Shown: positions 22,100 through 31,920 of the stretch, one piece after another
Numbering within the stretch: the first letter of the stretch is position 1
Layout: each line of letters opens with the position of its first letter
From: Paratrimastix pyriformis
Taxonomy: Eukaryota > Preaxostyla > Paratrimastigidae
DNA: 49,500 bases
Reading direction: 5' to 3'
NCBI GenBank assembly: GCA_027972325.1
Contig: JAPMOS010000215.1
Coordinates: 1 to 49,500, forward strand
Translations under genes and position numbers: made by a program
Notes under the pieces: model-generated
Database searches by the model: none
Told to the model about the DNA's origin: nothing
Seen by the model: only the letters and a program-made list of their open reading frames with translations

Positions 22100-23819
22100 G
22101 CACCGTGTGCTGCCCCTCTTCGGGGTCTCTCCGGTGAGTGCCTGCCTCACCTGGGGTAATGTCCTCGCGCGGAGGGTTCCGGTGGGTAGTGTTCCCATGC
22201 CGCGAGTCTCCCTGGGTGATGTTCCCTCCATCGACCCGTCAGAGCCTGGACTGGACCCCCAGGCCTGCCCCGACTGCCCCACGGGCTTTGTTGCCTTGTC
22301 CTGCTCTGAGTGTGAGAGTGACTGTGCGGTAGGGCTCATACAGACTGCCTCTCCGAGTGCTGGCGACGACGCCTGCGAGGGTGTGATCACCGGTGCTGAT
22401 ACGTCCGGTGCCGGTGGAACTGGTGCAGAAGTTGTTTCCAGTTTAGCCACGGTTGTGCCGAGTGGAACACCACAAGGACTGGCTTCCCGGACCAAAGACT
22501 GATGAGTATCGAGTATTTCAGCATTGTGCGGTGCGAGTTGGTGAGCAGCAGACCCTTCACCTTTTTCTTCTTGTTGATTGTAACGTGTCTCTTGGCAAGA
22601 CAACGCCACGGAGCGAGGAAAAGGAGGGGCTGCACCCGAATTGAATGCCAATGAGCCTTCTGTGACCCCAGTTGGTTGTGGGCTCTGTGATGATAAGGCC
22701 AACGAGGTTGGTCGAAAAGCGTGCGCCAACGGAGGACCCGAGGGCAGACAAAATTCTGGGGACAGAAAGTGGGTTTTCTTGCGCCGTCTTGACTTTGGAA
22801 TAACCCAGAGGTAGTCCGTGCTGTTTGACTTGGTGTTTTGGGAGTGCCCGTGTCCACACCCAGTGTGGCAGAGGAGGCCATGGGCAGACCCGGGTTTAGT
22901 GGCTTTTTCCTGGCCTCGGTGGCCGTCGTGGCTTTGTTCTTCAAAGCCTCCAGCTCGCTGGCCTCGATGATGCAGGCCTCGGGCATCTTCGTCCCGTCCT
23001 CCAGCCGGCACAGTGGGCGCCACTCGCTCCGGCGGAGGTCGCTAAGGGTCCTCGTCGTTTCCTTGAGGGCATCCAGAGCCAGGATGCCAAGGTTTCGAGC
23101 GGCCTCGAATGAGAGCTCAGACGGCGATGATGCCGTCGAAAGGTTGGCGAGTGCCACCAGAGTCTGTAGAGGGCGCATAGCGGAGAACACCCTGCTGTAG
23201 CCCGAGCCAGCGCACTGTCCCGTTGAGTCGCCGCCTTCCGCAGGTCTGGATCAATGAGGCGTAAGGCACTCACTGGTGGTGCAACTGCAGGATCGGCCTT
23301 GCCTTGGTCTCGAAAGTTGGGAAACGCGCGGCCGACGTGAACAACGCGAGCGAATTCCTCTTGTGTCGGTGCTTCGTGTTGAAGACGATTGAATTGCAGC
23401 CCCAGCATCTGCAAAGTCTGTGCTTCTCTTTCTGGTAAGGTTGGAGGAGTCACCACCTTTTTTGTAGGGGCCTCCTTCGCAAAGATGTCCGGTAACTTGG
23501 CCGTTGGTTTGAAATAGATTGGTTCAAGGGTATCGAAGTAGTATTGTCCGACTTCCTCTTGATCTTGATCGCTTTCACCTTCTTTTTCTTCAGGATTTGT
23601 TGCAATCAACACAACGTTGTCACCCTCCGCTCCAGTGTCGCCTTCAGGGTCAGGAGGTTGGGTTTGGGGGCCAGGGTTGGCCGGATGTTCAGGGTCAAGG
23701 GCGGGCCCCTGTTGCTGCTGGGTCTGTTGTTGTGGTGTTGCTTGTTGATCTGCTTGATCCATTCTTTGCCCAATAGGGATGCGTCTTGAAGCGTGCGAAA
23801 CGCAAAGGGCAGGGTACAC
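22100..23819 (-). pseudogene. DIRS-type gag-like ORF fossil, fuller copy
   Basis: The N-terminal two thirds match the ORF at 14,091-15,386, including the acidic region and ALRLIDPDLRKAATQ. The C-terminal part (about 22,100-22,800) is Ser/Pro/Thr-rich and absent from the module copies, which shows where they were cut. It lies directly upstream, in sense, of the reverse transcriptase fossil. It looks broken, with a few breaks. Confidence 0.55.
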
Positions 23820-23960
23820 TATCCGTGTCAGCTGACATGGAATTTCTTTCTATTTGTGGTCAGTGCCGCTTTTTGCGTTGCCTGACGTGATGTCTATTTT
23901 CCTGGGGGTTTGGGAAGATGAAGGTCGTCGAGATTGATTACTCGTTCGCCGAGGCTCCGA
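22810..23960. repeat. Partial module copy (gag-like segment plus junction)
   Basis: This segment aligns with about 14,366-15,420 of copy B and, from 23,880, with about 16,087-16,178. The inverted minisatellite that separates these pieces in copies A and B is absent here, so either this arrangement predates that insertion or the array was deleted. Confidence 0.75.
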
Positions 23961-24733
23961 GGCTGAATATCACTGTTCACAAGCAGCGGGTCGTCTCCAG
24001 AGCATTGCTGAAGACGATCGTTGAAATGCTCGGCAGCCTCGAGCGAGAAATGCTCGTTTCGTCTATGACTGACTTCTTTTATCAAGTGCTTGGCTCTGTC
24101 ACGTGGCATGCTGGTCAATCGGACTTGGAGAGCATCTCATCGGAATCGTCCGAGGAGCTCCCAATGAGTATGCGTTTTGGTGGTCCCGCAGCCTCATCCA
24201 ACCGCTCTTTGAAACCGTCTGATTCGTCACGTCACACAACCTCAATGAGTGGGTGTCGGCCGACATCATGTATCACCACCCCACCCCGTCAATTGGGTGG
24301 AGGTCCGCCACACCCTCGCAGCCCTCCTTCTCCGAAGTCGCTCTCGGGCTCCAAGAAAGGACGGGCTGCCAACCCCTTTGAGGTCACCACTGTGCGTCCT
24401 CCTGCGGTCCCGGCCCCCTTCGGGAACCCGTTTGCACCGCAACCGGCGGCGCCCACCGCCCCGTCCACCCCGGTTCCTGACCCAGTGGTAGCCAAGCCGC
24501 CTGCGAGCTCCCGCACCCCAGCCCCAGCCTCGGCGAAGGGGGCGAGCCCGGAGGCAAGAAGTCAATCGCCCCTGCTGTGGGTGCCCCTGCCCCTGCTGCC
24601 CCTGTTGTTGTGCTCCCCCTTTTCTCCCTTCACGAGTTCGGAGAACGAGGGACAGCCTCGTGGGATAGCCCCAAACAAACCCAAACCAAGAAAGAGTGAA
24701 CACTTGCACAGCAAGCACGCAAAACGGCACTGA
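23918..24733 (+). CDS. Hypothetical Pro/Ala/Ser-rich ORF, uncertain
   Basis: This open frame of 271 codons begins with MKVVEIDYSFAEAPRLN, the segment also seen immediately left of the fibre islands. It continues with a helical part (about residues 20-75, with LLKTIVEMLGSLEREMLVSS) and a long Pro/Ala/Ser-rich region (about 110-215), then runs into the repeated CCCAAACAAACCC tract. The helical part is unique in the window. A competing minus-strand frame (23,894-24,118) is equally open, so strand and coding status are unsure. I recognise no domain. It may be a remnant of a retroelement ORF. Confidence 0.25.
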   Translation: MKVVEIDYSFAEAPRLNITVHKQRVVSRALLKTIVEMLGSLEREMLVSSMTDFFYQVLGSVTWHAGQSDLESISSESSEELPMSMRFGGPAASSNRSLKPSDSSRHTTSMSGCRPTSCITTPPRQLGGGPPHPRSPPSPKSLSGSKKGRAANPFEVTTVRPPAVPAPFGNPFAPQPAAPTAPSTPVPDPVVAKPPASSRTPAPASAKGASPEARSQSPLLWVPLPLLPLLLCSPFSPFTSSENEGQPRGIAPNKPKPRKSEHLHSKHAKRH

Positions 24734-25153
24734 CATCCAAAAATTGATCAAAAAGAATTTGACATGTCATGTCAGTGCCGGCAGTCGACTTGTCCTTTTG
24801 CGCAATAAGCAAATCGCAACGCATCTTTTATTCCCGGGTTTTCGGGTTTCTATGCTTTTTCAAGAATTTTCGAATAGTTACTCGAGAGCTCTGAAGACCT
24901 TGCATTTTGTTTCGTCGAGTTGGGTTGACTTTTGGAATGATCTAAGAGATGTCGGCCAACGTGCCGCTCCTTTGGCGCTCTGAAAGTGCTGGCCTTATTT
25001 CAATTGATTTTTCAAGGCCGCCTTGTCACTTTTCAACCCCTGCCTTGTAGCCTTGAACGACTGATCTCATTGATCAACTCATCGCGTCTCTCTCTTCCCA
25101 CCTCCTCGTGGGTCGCCGCGTTTTACTTTGTGAGGGTTACAGGCCCTTTTGCC
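24631..25153. repeat. Partial copy of module A tail with flank
   Basis: This matches about 6,925-7,449, including the inverted hairpin and some 330 bases of flank after it, up to GTTACAGGCCCTTTTGCC. At that point copy A continues with GGCCTCTCAAC, while here AGTAGTTATAAAAGG begins. The match defines the target site of the element that starts at 25,154. Confidence 0.88.
24726..24779 (-). repeat. 54-base hairpin, right-hand fragment
   Basis: This is an inverted-orientation hairpin within the fragment 24,631-25,153, which matches the tail of copy A (about 6,925-7,449). The match lets the border of the Polinton-like element be read at 25,153/25,154. Confidence 0.8.
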
Positions 25154-26035
25154 AGTAGTTATAAAAGGAGAGTTCTGAGACAAGCGATTTTCACACACAA
25201 TTTTTCACGCTTGCGTTGTTATTTGAGGCAAAAATCGATTTCTTCAGAACAAAATCTTTTTTTCTCATTATATTTTATTGAAAAGGAGCATTTTATTTTA
25301 TCAGCTTTGAATGATTTAAGCATTAATTTTCTTGAGCTACAAACGTTATTTGAGGCAAAAATCGAATTCTTCAGAGCAAAATCTTTTTTCTCAATGTTTT
25401 TTAAGTAAAACGAGCATTTTATTTTAATCAGCTTGGAATGATTTAAGCATCAATTCATTCGAGCTACAAACGAAATTAGAGGCAAAAAAGCGAATTCTCC
25501 ATGCATTTTCAATTTTTTCCATTTTTGTCCCAGAAATTATTTTGCCATTTTGTCAAATCAAACAATTCAATCATCTTAAGCATCAAACGAAAGAGAATTC
25601 AATCAGAAACAGCTTATCTCTTCATTCAAAATAAAATTGTGACAAAAGTGCTTTTCAAAGTGATCATTAAATAATGCATCAATCTTTAGTAAATAATGCA
25701 TTCTTTTGATTGAATCAGCTCAAATAATTGATTCTAAGAAAATGGAAAAGTATGACAAAATGATAAAACAATATGAAATTTGATTTCAGCTTAAGACCCT
25801 TTAAAGCGAAAATTTACTCAGCTTTGACATGAATTGAAAGAGAAATCAATCAGATTTACCTTCTATTTCAAAGAGATAAAAACAGCGTTTCATCATTTGA
25901 GCTCTGAGTGTTTTAAGATGATAATTCAATGTGCTACTGGGGCTAACTCAATGAAATAGTGAACGAGTGATAGCAGTTGATTAACATGTAAAGGTATTTG
26001 AAGAAAAATAATTATCTATAGTTAGTATATAGAGA
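25154..26035. repeat. Left terminal region of Polinton-like element; no gene
   Basis: This is AT-rich sequence without open frames of note. A tandem repeat of period 127 lies at 25,218-25,500. The words GTTATTTGAGGCAAAAATCG, AGCATTTTATTTTA and GAGCTACAAACG recur at 25,218, 25,345 and, more diverged, 25,472. It is presumably the terminal inverted repeat or subterminal region, but the partner end is not in the window to prove it. Confidence 0.65.
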
Positions 26036-26206
26036 ATGAATTGTGATAAGCATCCAGTTAAGATTGATAGGGCGCTATTTGAACTCCTACAGGAGTTGAT
26101 TAAGCTTCATGGTGATGAATATTTCACTGTTACAATAACTAAGAAGAAAGGAGATGAGAGTGACGATTCCACAACAATAGTGTATGAAAATGAATATTTC
26201 CATTAA
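26036..26206 (+). CDS. 56-residue hypothetical protein
   Basis: A short ORF starts at an ATG 14 bases after TTAGTATATAG and ends with a TAA that overlaps the stop of the convergent integrase region (26,203). The predicted protein starts MNCDKHPVKIDRALFELLQE, has one amphipathic helix, a beta-prone middle (EYFTVTITKKK) and an acidic tail ending in YENEYFH. It lies in the promoter-rich left arm of the Polinton-like element. The upstream TCTATAG/TATATAG words resemble those before the polymerase and the GIY-YIG gene. I recognise no family. Its existence as a gene is inferred from the compact fit and codon use. Confidence 0.45.
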   Translation: MNCDKHPVKIDRALFELLQELIKLHGDEYFTVTITKKKGDESDDSTTIVYENEYFH

Positions 26207-27228
26207 CGGAGCTTCATATCATGCATTATATTATCTGTGTCAATACCTTCTCGAGTCAGTCTTCGTTTGACGAGTCTTTTCTTCTTTGTGTCATCAATCT
26301 TCTTGACAGCTTTTTCAGTGCTCTCCTTCTCGATGATTTCACCAACCTTCTTCAACTCATATTGTTTGTAGTGTTTTTCAACAGTTCTCCAGACTTCAGG
26401 TTCTTGAGAACATACTTTTACCATCGAATGAGTCAATGATATAGACAGCGAGAGAATACTTTACTTCATCACCTTTAGCGAATGCTTTGAGCTTTCGAAC
26501 AGCACGAACATGGTCACCAATAATACGTTCTATTTGAGTGACTGATTGTTTGTTTGTATCATGGTTGTTGAACACATTATAAGGTGTTGCTTTAATGGTT
26601 CTGTGGTAATCATTGTTGTAAGAAGATACCAAATCAGGAAGAACTTTAGTCCAATCGGAGTCACCAGAAGAGAGACGCCAACGTTGTAGTTTGAGAGCAA
26701 TTGTACGATTGAATCGTTCAACAATACTATTCTTATTGATTTCTTCAGGGTCACTGAAATGAGCCACAACATGATTATCAGTCATCCATTTGACATATTG
26801 TTTAGCTTGGAATTCATTGTCACAGTTGATGTTTTCAGGAGTACCTTTTAAGTCATCATGGAAGATACTTTTAATTGCTTTGAGAACCTCAGTGGGCTTT
26901 CTTGTTTTAAGTGGACGACAGGCAGCATAACGAGAGTACACATCAATAACACAGAGGATGTTCTCGAATCCAGTTCTCGTCTTAAAACGATCATAGATGA
27001 TGATATCCATCTGAACACATGCGAGAGCAGTATGAGCCACAATCGTGTTGAACTTTTGGGTTTTCTATCTTCTTTCATGATTTGATAATCAGGTGTCTTA
27101 TTTAGCACGTTTTGGACAGCATCTAAGGTGATTTTCTTGTCATCTTGTTTGAGTTTTCGATACAATTTAGGAGCAGAAACAAAGCCCGTTTTAGGATTGC
27201 TATAAGCATTTTGAATGGTCTTTTCCAT
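26203..27228 (-). pseudogene. Polinton-type retroviral-like integrase fossil
   Basis: The minus strand encodes an N-terminal region (MEKTIQNAYSNPKTGFVSAPK, then a helix with LDAVQNVLNKTPDYQ). A DDE catalytic core follows: DIIIYDRF and ILCVIDVYSRYAACRPLK with the first acidic residue, INCDNEFQAKQ with the second, and NKNSIVERFNRTI with the glutamate. After it come YNNDYHRTIKATPYNVF and a C-terminal domain with GDEVKYS. This is the integrase layout of Polintons, used to insert the linear DNA into the genome. It looks broken, with a couple of breaks. It is transcribed toward the left end, divergently from the polymerase. Confidence 0.85.
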
Positions 27229-27329
27229 TAGTATAATGAAGTTATAAAATTAAAAGTGACTTAGAGAAACCTTAAATTTATAGATTAATAAAATATTATG
27301 AAAAAATTTTATCTCACACTACTATAGAC

Positions 27330-30300
27330 ATGACAACTAAAACCGCAAATCCATTTGTTGCATTTGATGGACTCTCAGATGAAGAGGCGAAGAAGTTGTT
27401 CGAAGAATACATAAATAAACGGCAGGCAACGTCACCAAAACAGGAAAAGAAGGAAAAGAAAGAAAAGAAAGAAGTGAAGATTGCACAAGAAGAAGTTATT
27501 GATGTAGATGCCTTATCAACAAAAGGAGCAGAAAACGTCGAAGATGAGTTTGGAAAAATAGCACAATATGAAGTGGTAGAATGCAAAAAAGCTATGAAAG
27601 GTTTCATGAAGAACTATTCTATTATGAACCATGGAAAGATCGAGGCAACTGACTACAAACAAAGTGTCGAGAGGTGTTTTGTGGACACTGAAGGAATGAT
27701 AAAAAAGATATTATATGAAGAGATGAAGGGAGGACAGTTCAAACTGAACATCGTGTTGAAATGTCAGTTCACCAAAGAAGACAAGTCAATGTATGGACAC
27801 TTTTCATCAGGCAGCATTCGAATTCTCGGTAAGAAAGACATTGAAGAAGGAATTGGGAATGCAGTGTCGAGAATCCAAGAGCTCGTGGACAATTTTGTTA
27901 ACAATGGAAGTGCATGGGTCCTAAAACGTATTGAGAATGTGTTTTTGAATGTAGCCTCATACAAGCCAATGCGTGGAAGCAGTTACATTGAATTACCAGA
28001 GGTATTGAACCAGAAGAAAGCATTGATAAATATTCAGAATGATGACAATGAGTGTTTTAAATGGAGTGTTTTAGCAACATTGCATCCAGTTGATGTGCAT
28101 CCGGAGAGAGTGAAGCAATACATGAAGTATGACAATGAGCTCGACTTTAAGGGCATTCATTTTCCAATGGAAATTGACAGTATACCACGATTTGAAGCTA
28201 AAAATAACATAGCCATCAATGTGATCGAGCATCATATCACAACAAAAAAGGTTAAGAAGGAGAAGAAGACATCAGTTGTCTTCAATCCATTGTATGTCTC
28301 ACCAATTTGGAATACGGCTAAAACAGTAGTCAATATGCTACGTATAACAGAGCTCGATGAGAATACAGAGGTGATGAAAGGAGAAGGATGTGAGAAGACA
28401 GAAACCAACTCACATTATGTGTTGATTAAAGATTTGTCTCGTCTCTTAAGTTCAAGCCAGAACAGCCACAATGGAAAAAAGTATTTTTGTCTGAACTGTA
28501 TGCATGGATTTTGGAATGAAAGCCTGTTGCAAAGGCATAAACCAGTGTGCTATGAGCATGAATGTTGTCAAGCATGGTTACCAATAGAAGAAGATGCTCA
28601 TGTCGAATTCAAGCATATATCAAAATCAGTGAAGCAACCTTTTGCGATTTATGCAGATTTCGAAGCACTCACAACACCAATTGATGATGATGACGATGAT
28701 AAAAAAATAAAAGCAGCATATCAGCACCATAATGTGTGTTCATATGCATACAAAGTTGTCAGTAATTATCCAGAGTTTGAGAGACCAATACAATTGTATC
28801 GTGGTGAAGGAGCAGTTGAGCATTTCTTAAAATCCATCATCGAAGAGCGTAAAACGATACTGAAGATAGTCAAAAGGAACTGTGAGATGAACTTATCGAA
28901 GGAACAACAAAAAGAGTTTGATAAAGCCACTGTGTGTCATATTTGTGGACGAGAGATTGAAGATGAATCAGATAAAGTGAGAGACCATGATCATATTACG
29001 GGTGAATATCGAGGGGCAGCACATAATGGATGTAACTTATTATTCAGTCTGAAGAATTACAAGGTACCAGTTTTCTTTCACAATCTAAAGGGTTATGATT
29101 CTCACCTCTTAATGCAAGAAATAGGGAACTTTAGTGAGAAAATTACATGCTTAGCATTGACTGAAGAGAAGTATCTGTCGTTCTCGATGGATGGAAATAT
29201 AGAGTTCAAAGACAGTTTTGCATTCATGACAGAATCATTGGATAAATTATCAGAGAACTTAGGGAAGAACAACTACGATGATTTTATCAGAACAAAAGCA
29301 GATTGGGAAGGAATCAGTGAAGAGAACCTGAAACTTTTATGCCAGAAGGGTGTTTATCCATATGACTATTTGAACACAATGGAGAAGTTCGATGAGACTG
29401 AATTGCCACCAAAGGAAGCATTTTACAGTAAACTAAACGATAAAGCCATATCTGATGAAGATTATGCACATGCACAGACAGTATGGAACACATTTGAATG
29501 TGAAACGTTCGGTGATTATCATGACATATACCTTAAAACTGATGTGTTACTATTAGCAGATGTCTTCGAAAAGTTTCGTAGCATGTGTATAAAAAATTAC
29601 GGGCTCGATCCGGTATGTTACGTGTCATTACCAGCAATGTCATGGGATGCGGCACTGAAGCGTTCGAAGGTGGAGTTAGACTTATTTAATGACACACAAA
29701 TGGACATGCATTTGTTTATTGAGAAGGGTATTCGAGGAGGGATTTCAATGATAACGAACAGATATTGTCAAGCCAACAACAAGTACATGAAGACATACAA
29801 CAAAGAGGGCAAAACGGTGTACATTCTGTATCTCGATGCTAACAACCTTTACGGCAAAGCAATGAGTTATAGACTACCAACGACTGATTTTCAATGGGAA
29901 AAGAACGTAAGCAAGTTCACGAAGAGCAAGATAATGTCATTAGACAAGAATGGAGATAGAGGCTACATATTAGAAGTGGATTTATCATATCCAAAAGAAC
30001 TACATGACATGCACAATGATTATCCATTAGCACCATGCAAGAAGGTTGTAGAAGATGAAAAGTTATCTGAATACCAGAAGTTGTTGAAGACGAATTTAAG
30101 CCTAAAGCAGGCAAAAGTTGAGAAGTTGATTTGTGATTTTGAAGACAAGACTGATTATGTTGTGCATTATCGTGCACTCCAGCTATATTTGAGTTTAGGA
30201 ATGGAACTGAAAGCAGTCAAAAGAGTGATGAGTTTTAAACAAGATGATTGGTTAGAAGACTACATAGGATTCAATACCAACGAGCGTTCAAAAACAAAGA

Positions 30301-30568
30301 ATGAATTCGAGAAGGCACTATTCAAATTAGCCAACAATGCAGTCTTTGGAAAAACCATGCAGAACAATCGTTCTCACATCAACTTTACACTAACATCCAG
30401 TGAGGAGAAGGCACGTAAGCTCGTAGCCAAGCCAAATTATGAGAAGACAGTGATATTTGGAGATAAACTCGTAGGCATACATGCAAGACAGACATCAGTC
30501 AAATTGAACATGCCAATAGCAGTTGGGCAATCAATATTAGACTTATCCAAGATGCACATGTATGACTT
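27330..30568 (+). pseudogene. Family B DNA polymerase (pPolB) fossil, left part
   Basis: This is a long plus-strand frame starting at an ATG just after ACTACTATAGAC. The N-terminal part is charged and Lys/Glu-rich. From about residue 435 come the exonuclease motif YADFEAL, a zinc-binding treble-clef insert CHICGREIEDE...VRDHDHITG, the second exonuclease motif FFHNLKGYDSHLL and the third YLKTDVLLLADVF. Polymerase motif A (LDANNLYGKAM) and motif B (KNEFEKALFKLANNAVFGK) follow. This is the protein-primed polymerase that replicates Polinton genomes. The gene is split by insertion of the GC-rich element at 30,569. The other part lies at 41,031-41,684. Confidence 0.93.
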
Positions 30569-30569
30569 T
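30564..30569. repeat. Target-site duplication, left (GACTTT)
   Basis: GACTTT here is repeated at 41,031-41,036 on the other side of the GC-rich element. If the element begins at the TG at 30,569-30,570 and ends at CA at 41,029-41,030, the duplication is the 5 bases GACTT. Confidence 0.8.
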
Positions 30570-30816
30570 GTTCCAGGGTTTCTGTCGACGCTGCAGACAA
30601 TGAGAATTCTATAGAAAAAAGCACGAAGCTCGCCGCCTCATGAGCGCCCGCGGGTTTTCATGAACAGGCGGCCCTCCCTCTTCATCCCCCGATGACGAAT
30701 GACTGAAGGTCGGCCATGATCATTCCGTGGGACACCCCTCCCCAAAATTCCTATTCATAGAACCAGCGACAACCACATGTTCTGTTTTGTATGACAGCAA
30801 CAGAACATAGAAGACA

Positions 30817-31920
30817 TCAATGCAAAACATGATCGAATTCCCCGGTGGGGTCGGTGGGGTCGGTGGGGTCGGTGGGGTCGGTGGGGTCGCTGGGGTCGCT
30901 GGGGTCGAAGGCGGCCATCAATAAGTCATCGAGGCTGGGGCCAGCCGCAATGTCATCGTTGGTTCCAGCGAGGGAACCGAAGTCCAGAGGAGGCGGGATC
31001 AGGGGTTGAAGAGAAGGCTCGGGTTCCGTCACAGGTGCGTGAGGAGGGGTGGGAGGAGGAGCAAGAATGGTCTCGGGTGGAGAGGGCTCGTCCGCAGGCT
31101 TGACCATGTGGAGGTCCCAGTCATCCACCGCCGGTGCGCGCACGTTGCAAAGATCGTCTTCATCACGCTGCAGGGGAGGATGCTCGTCCGTTACGATGGG
31201 GAAGAGCACGCGGGGCTCGTGGGCCCCCAACATACTGATGACGGCCGGGTCAGAGTCGATGAGGTCGACCCTGGTGCCCGTGGCTTCAGCAGCGCGCAGT
31301 GCTGGACAGCACCCGCAGAAAGGGTCGAGAACCGGCCCCGGCCCGGCATACCGCCGGAACAAGTAGACATACAGGTCCGCCGGCTTGGCCCACTTGGCCT
31401 GGCCCTGCTCGTGCCGTATGAAGACCACGTTGGTGCGCGAGGTCATTTTCTGATTCAGGGCCGCCAGGGGAGCACTGGCCGAGGGGCAGCACGTTCGGAA
31501 GGACCAGTTCGAGCTTTTGCGGCCTGCGTTGGTGAAGACCGCCATCGTGAGAGTAGCCTCTTCCAGATGGCCACGGAATCCGGGGAGGGCCGCGGAGTAG
31601 CTTCCTCAAGGTAATCTGAAGAAAGAAGAGTGGGTGTGGGTGGTGAGCAGGCCAAAAACAAGGGGGCACTAGCGAACAGACTCGACCAGATTCCATGGAG
31701 CCGGTGATGCTCCAACCAGCCGAAGGATTCCAGATGGACGGTCCAATGGAGTTGGATGTTCTCCTCCGTGTCCATAATCAGTATCGTTCCCCCGGACTGC
31801 ACGAGTGTGGTCAGTTGTTGACTCACATCCTCGTAGTCCGGGGCCTTGTCCTTGGGGTCTCCGGTGACACCCCACGGGGCGTCGACGACGGCTAACGAAT
31901 AGCGCGTCTAAGGAGGAATG
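30817..31920 (-). pseudogene. N6/N4 DNA methyltransferase-like part (fossil)
   Basis: The minus strand encodes YSLAVVDAPWGVTGD, which carries a DAPW motif like the catalytic DPPW/DPPY of amino-methyltransferases. Further on comes KPADLYVYLFRRYAGPGPVLDPFCGCC followed by AAEATGTRVDLIDSDPAV, which is the S-adenosylmethionine-binding motif and following strand. Catalytic motif first and SAM-binding motif second is the beta-class order of N6-adenine or N4-cytosine DNA methyltransferases. The C-terminal tail is Pro-rich and ends in the DPT/DPS repeat. It lies downstream, on the same strand, of the ParB-like part, and the two may belong to one protein. It looks broken, with a few breaks. Confidence 0.6.
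30844..30906. repeat. 9-base minisatellite, 7 copies
   Basis: Five copies of GGTGGGGTC are followed by two of GCTGGGGTC. Read on the minus strand in the frame of the methyltransferase-like ORF, the repeat encodes Asp-Pro-Thr or Asp-Pro-Ser units near its C-terminus. Confidence 0.9.

Larger units (their letters stand above)
20615..23830 (-). mobile_element. DIRS-like retroelement fragment (gag-like plus RT)
   Basis: This minus-strand fossil fragment carries, in transcription order, a gag-like region (23,819 down to about 22,100), a Pro/Gly-rich linker and a reverse transcriptase domain ending at about 20,618. The part at about 22,810-23,830 repeats the gag-like ORF of copies A and B, while 22,100-22,800 is found only here and would be its continuation. 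Both ends abut the GTCTATTTTCCTGGGGGTTTG junction segment seen at other breakpoints. I find no RNase H, tyrosine recombinase or methyltransferase part of the DIRS type, so the element is incomplete. It looks broken, with several breaks. Confidence 0.65.

Noticed and set aside
1-25153. Tyrosine recombinase or DIRS methyltransferase belonging to the DIRS-like pieces
   Set aside because: No R..H..R..Y pattern or matching motif could be identified. The methyltransferase-like region lies only in the separate nested element.
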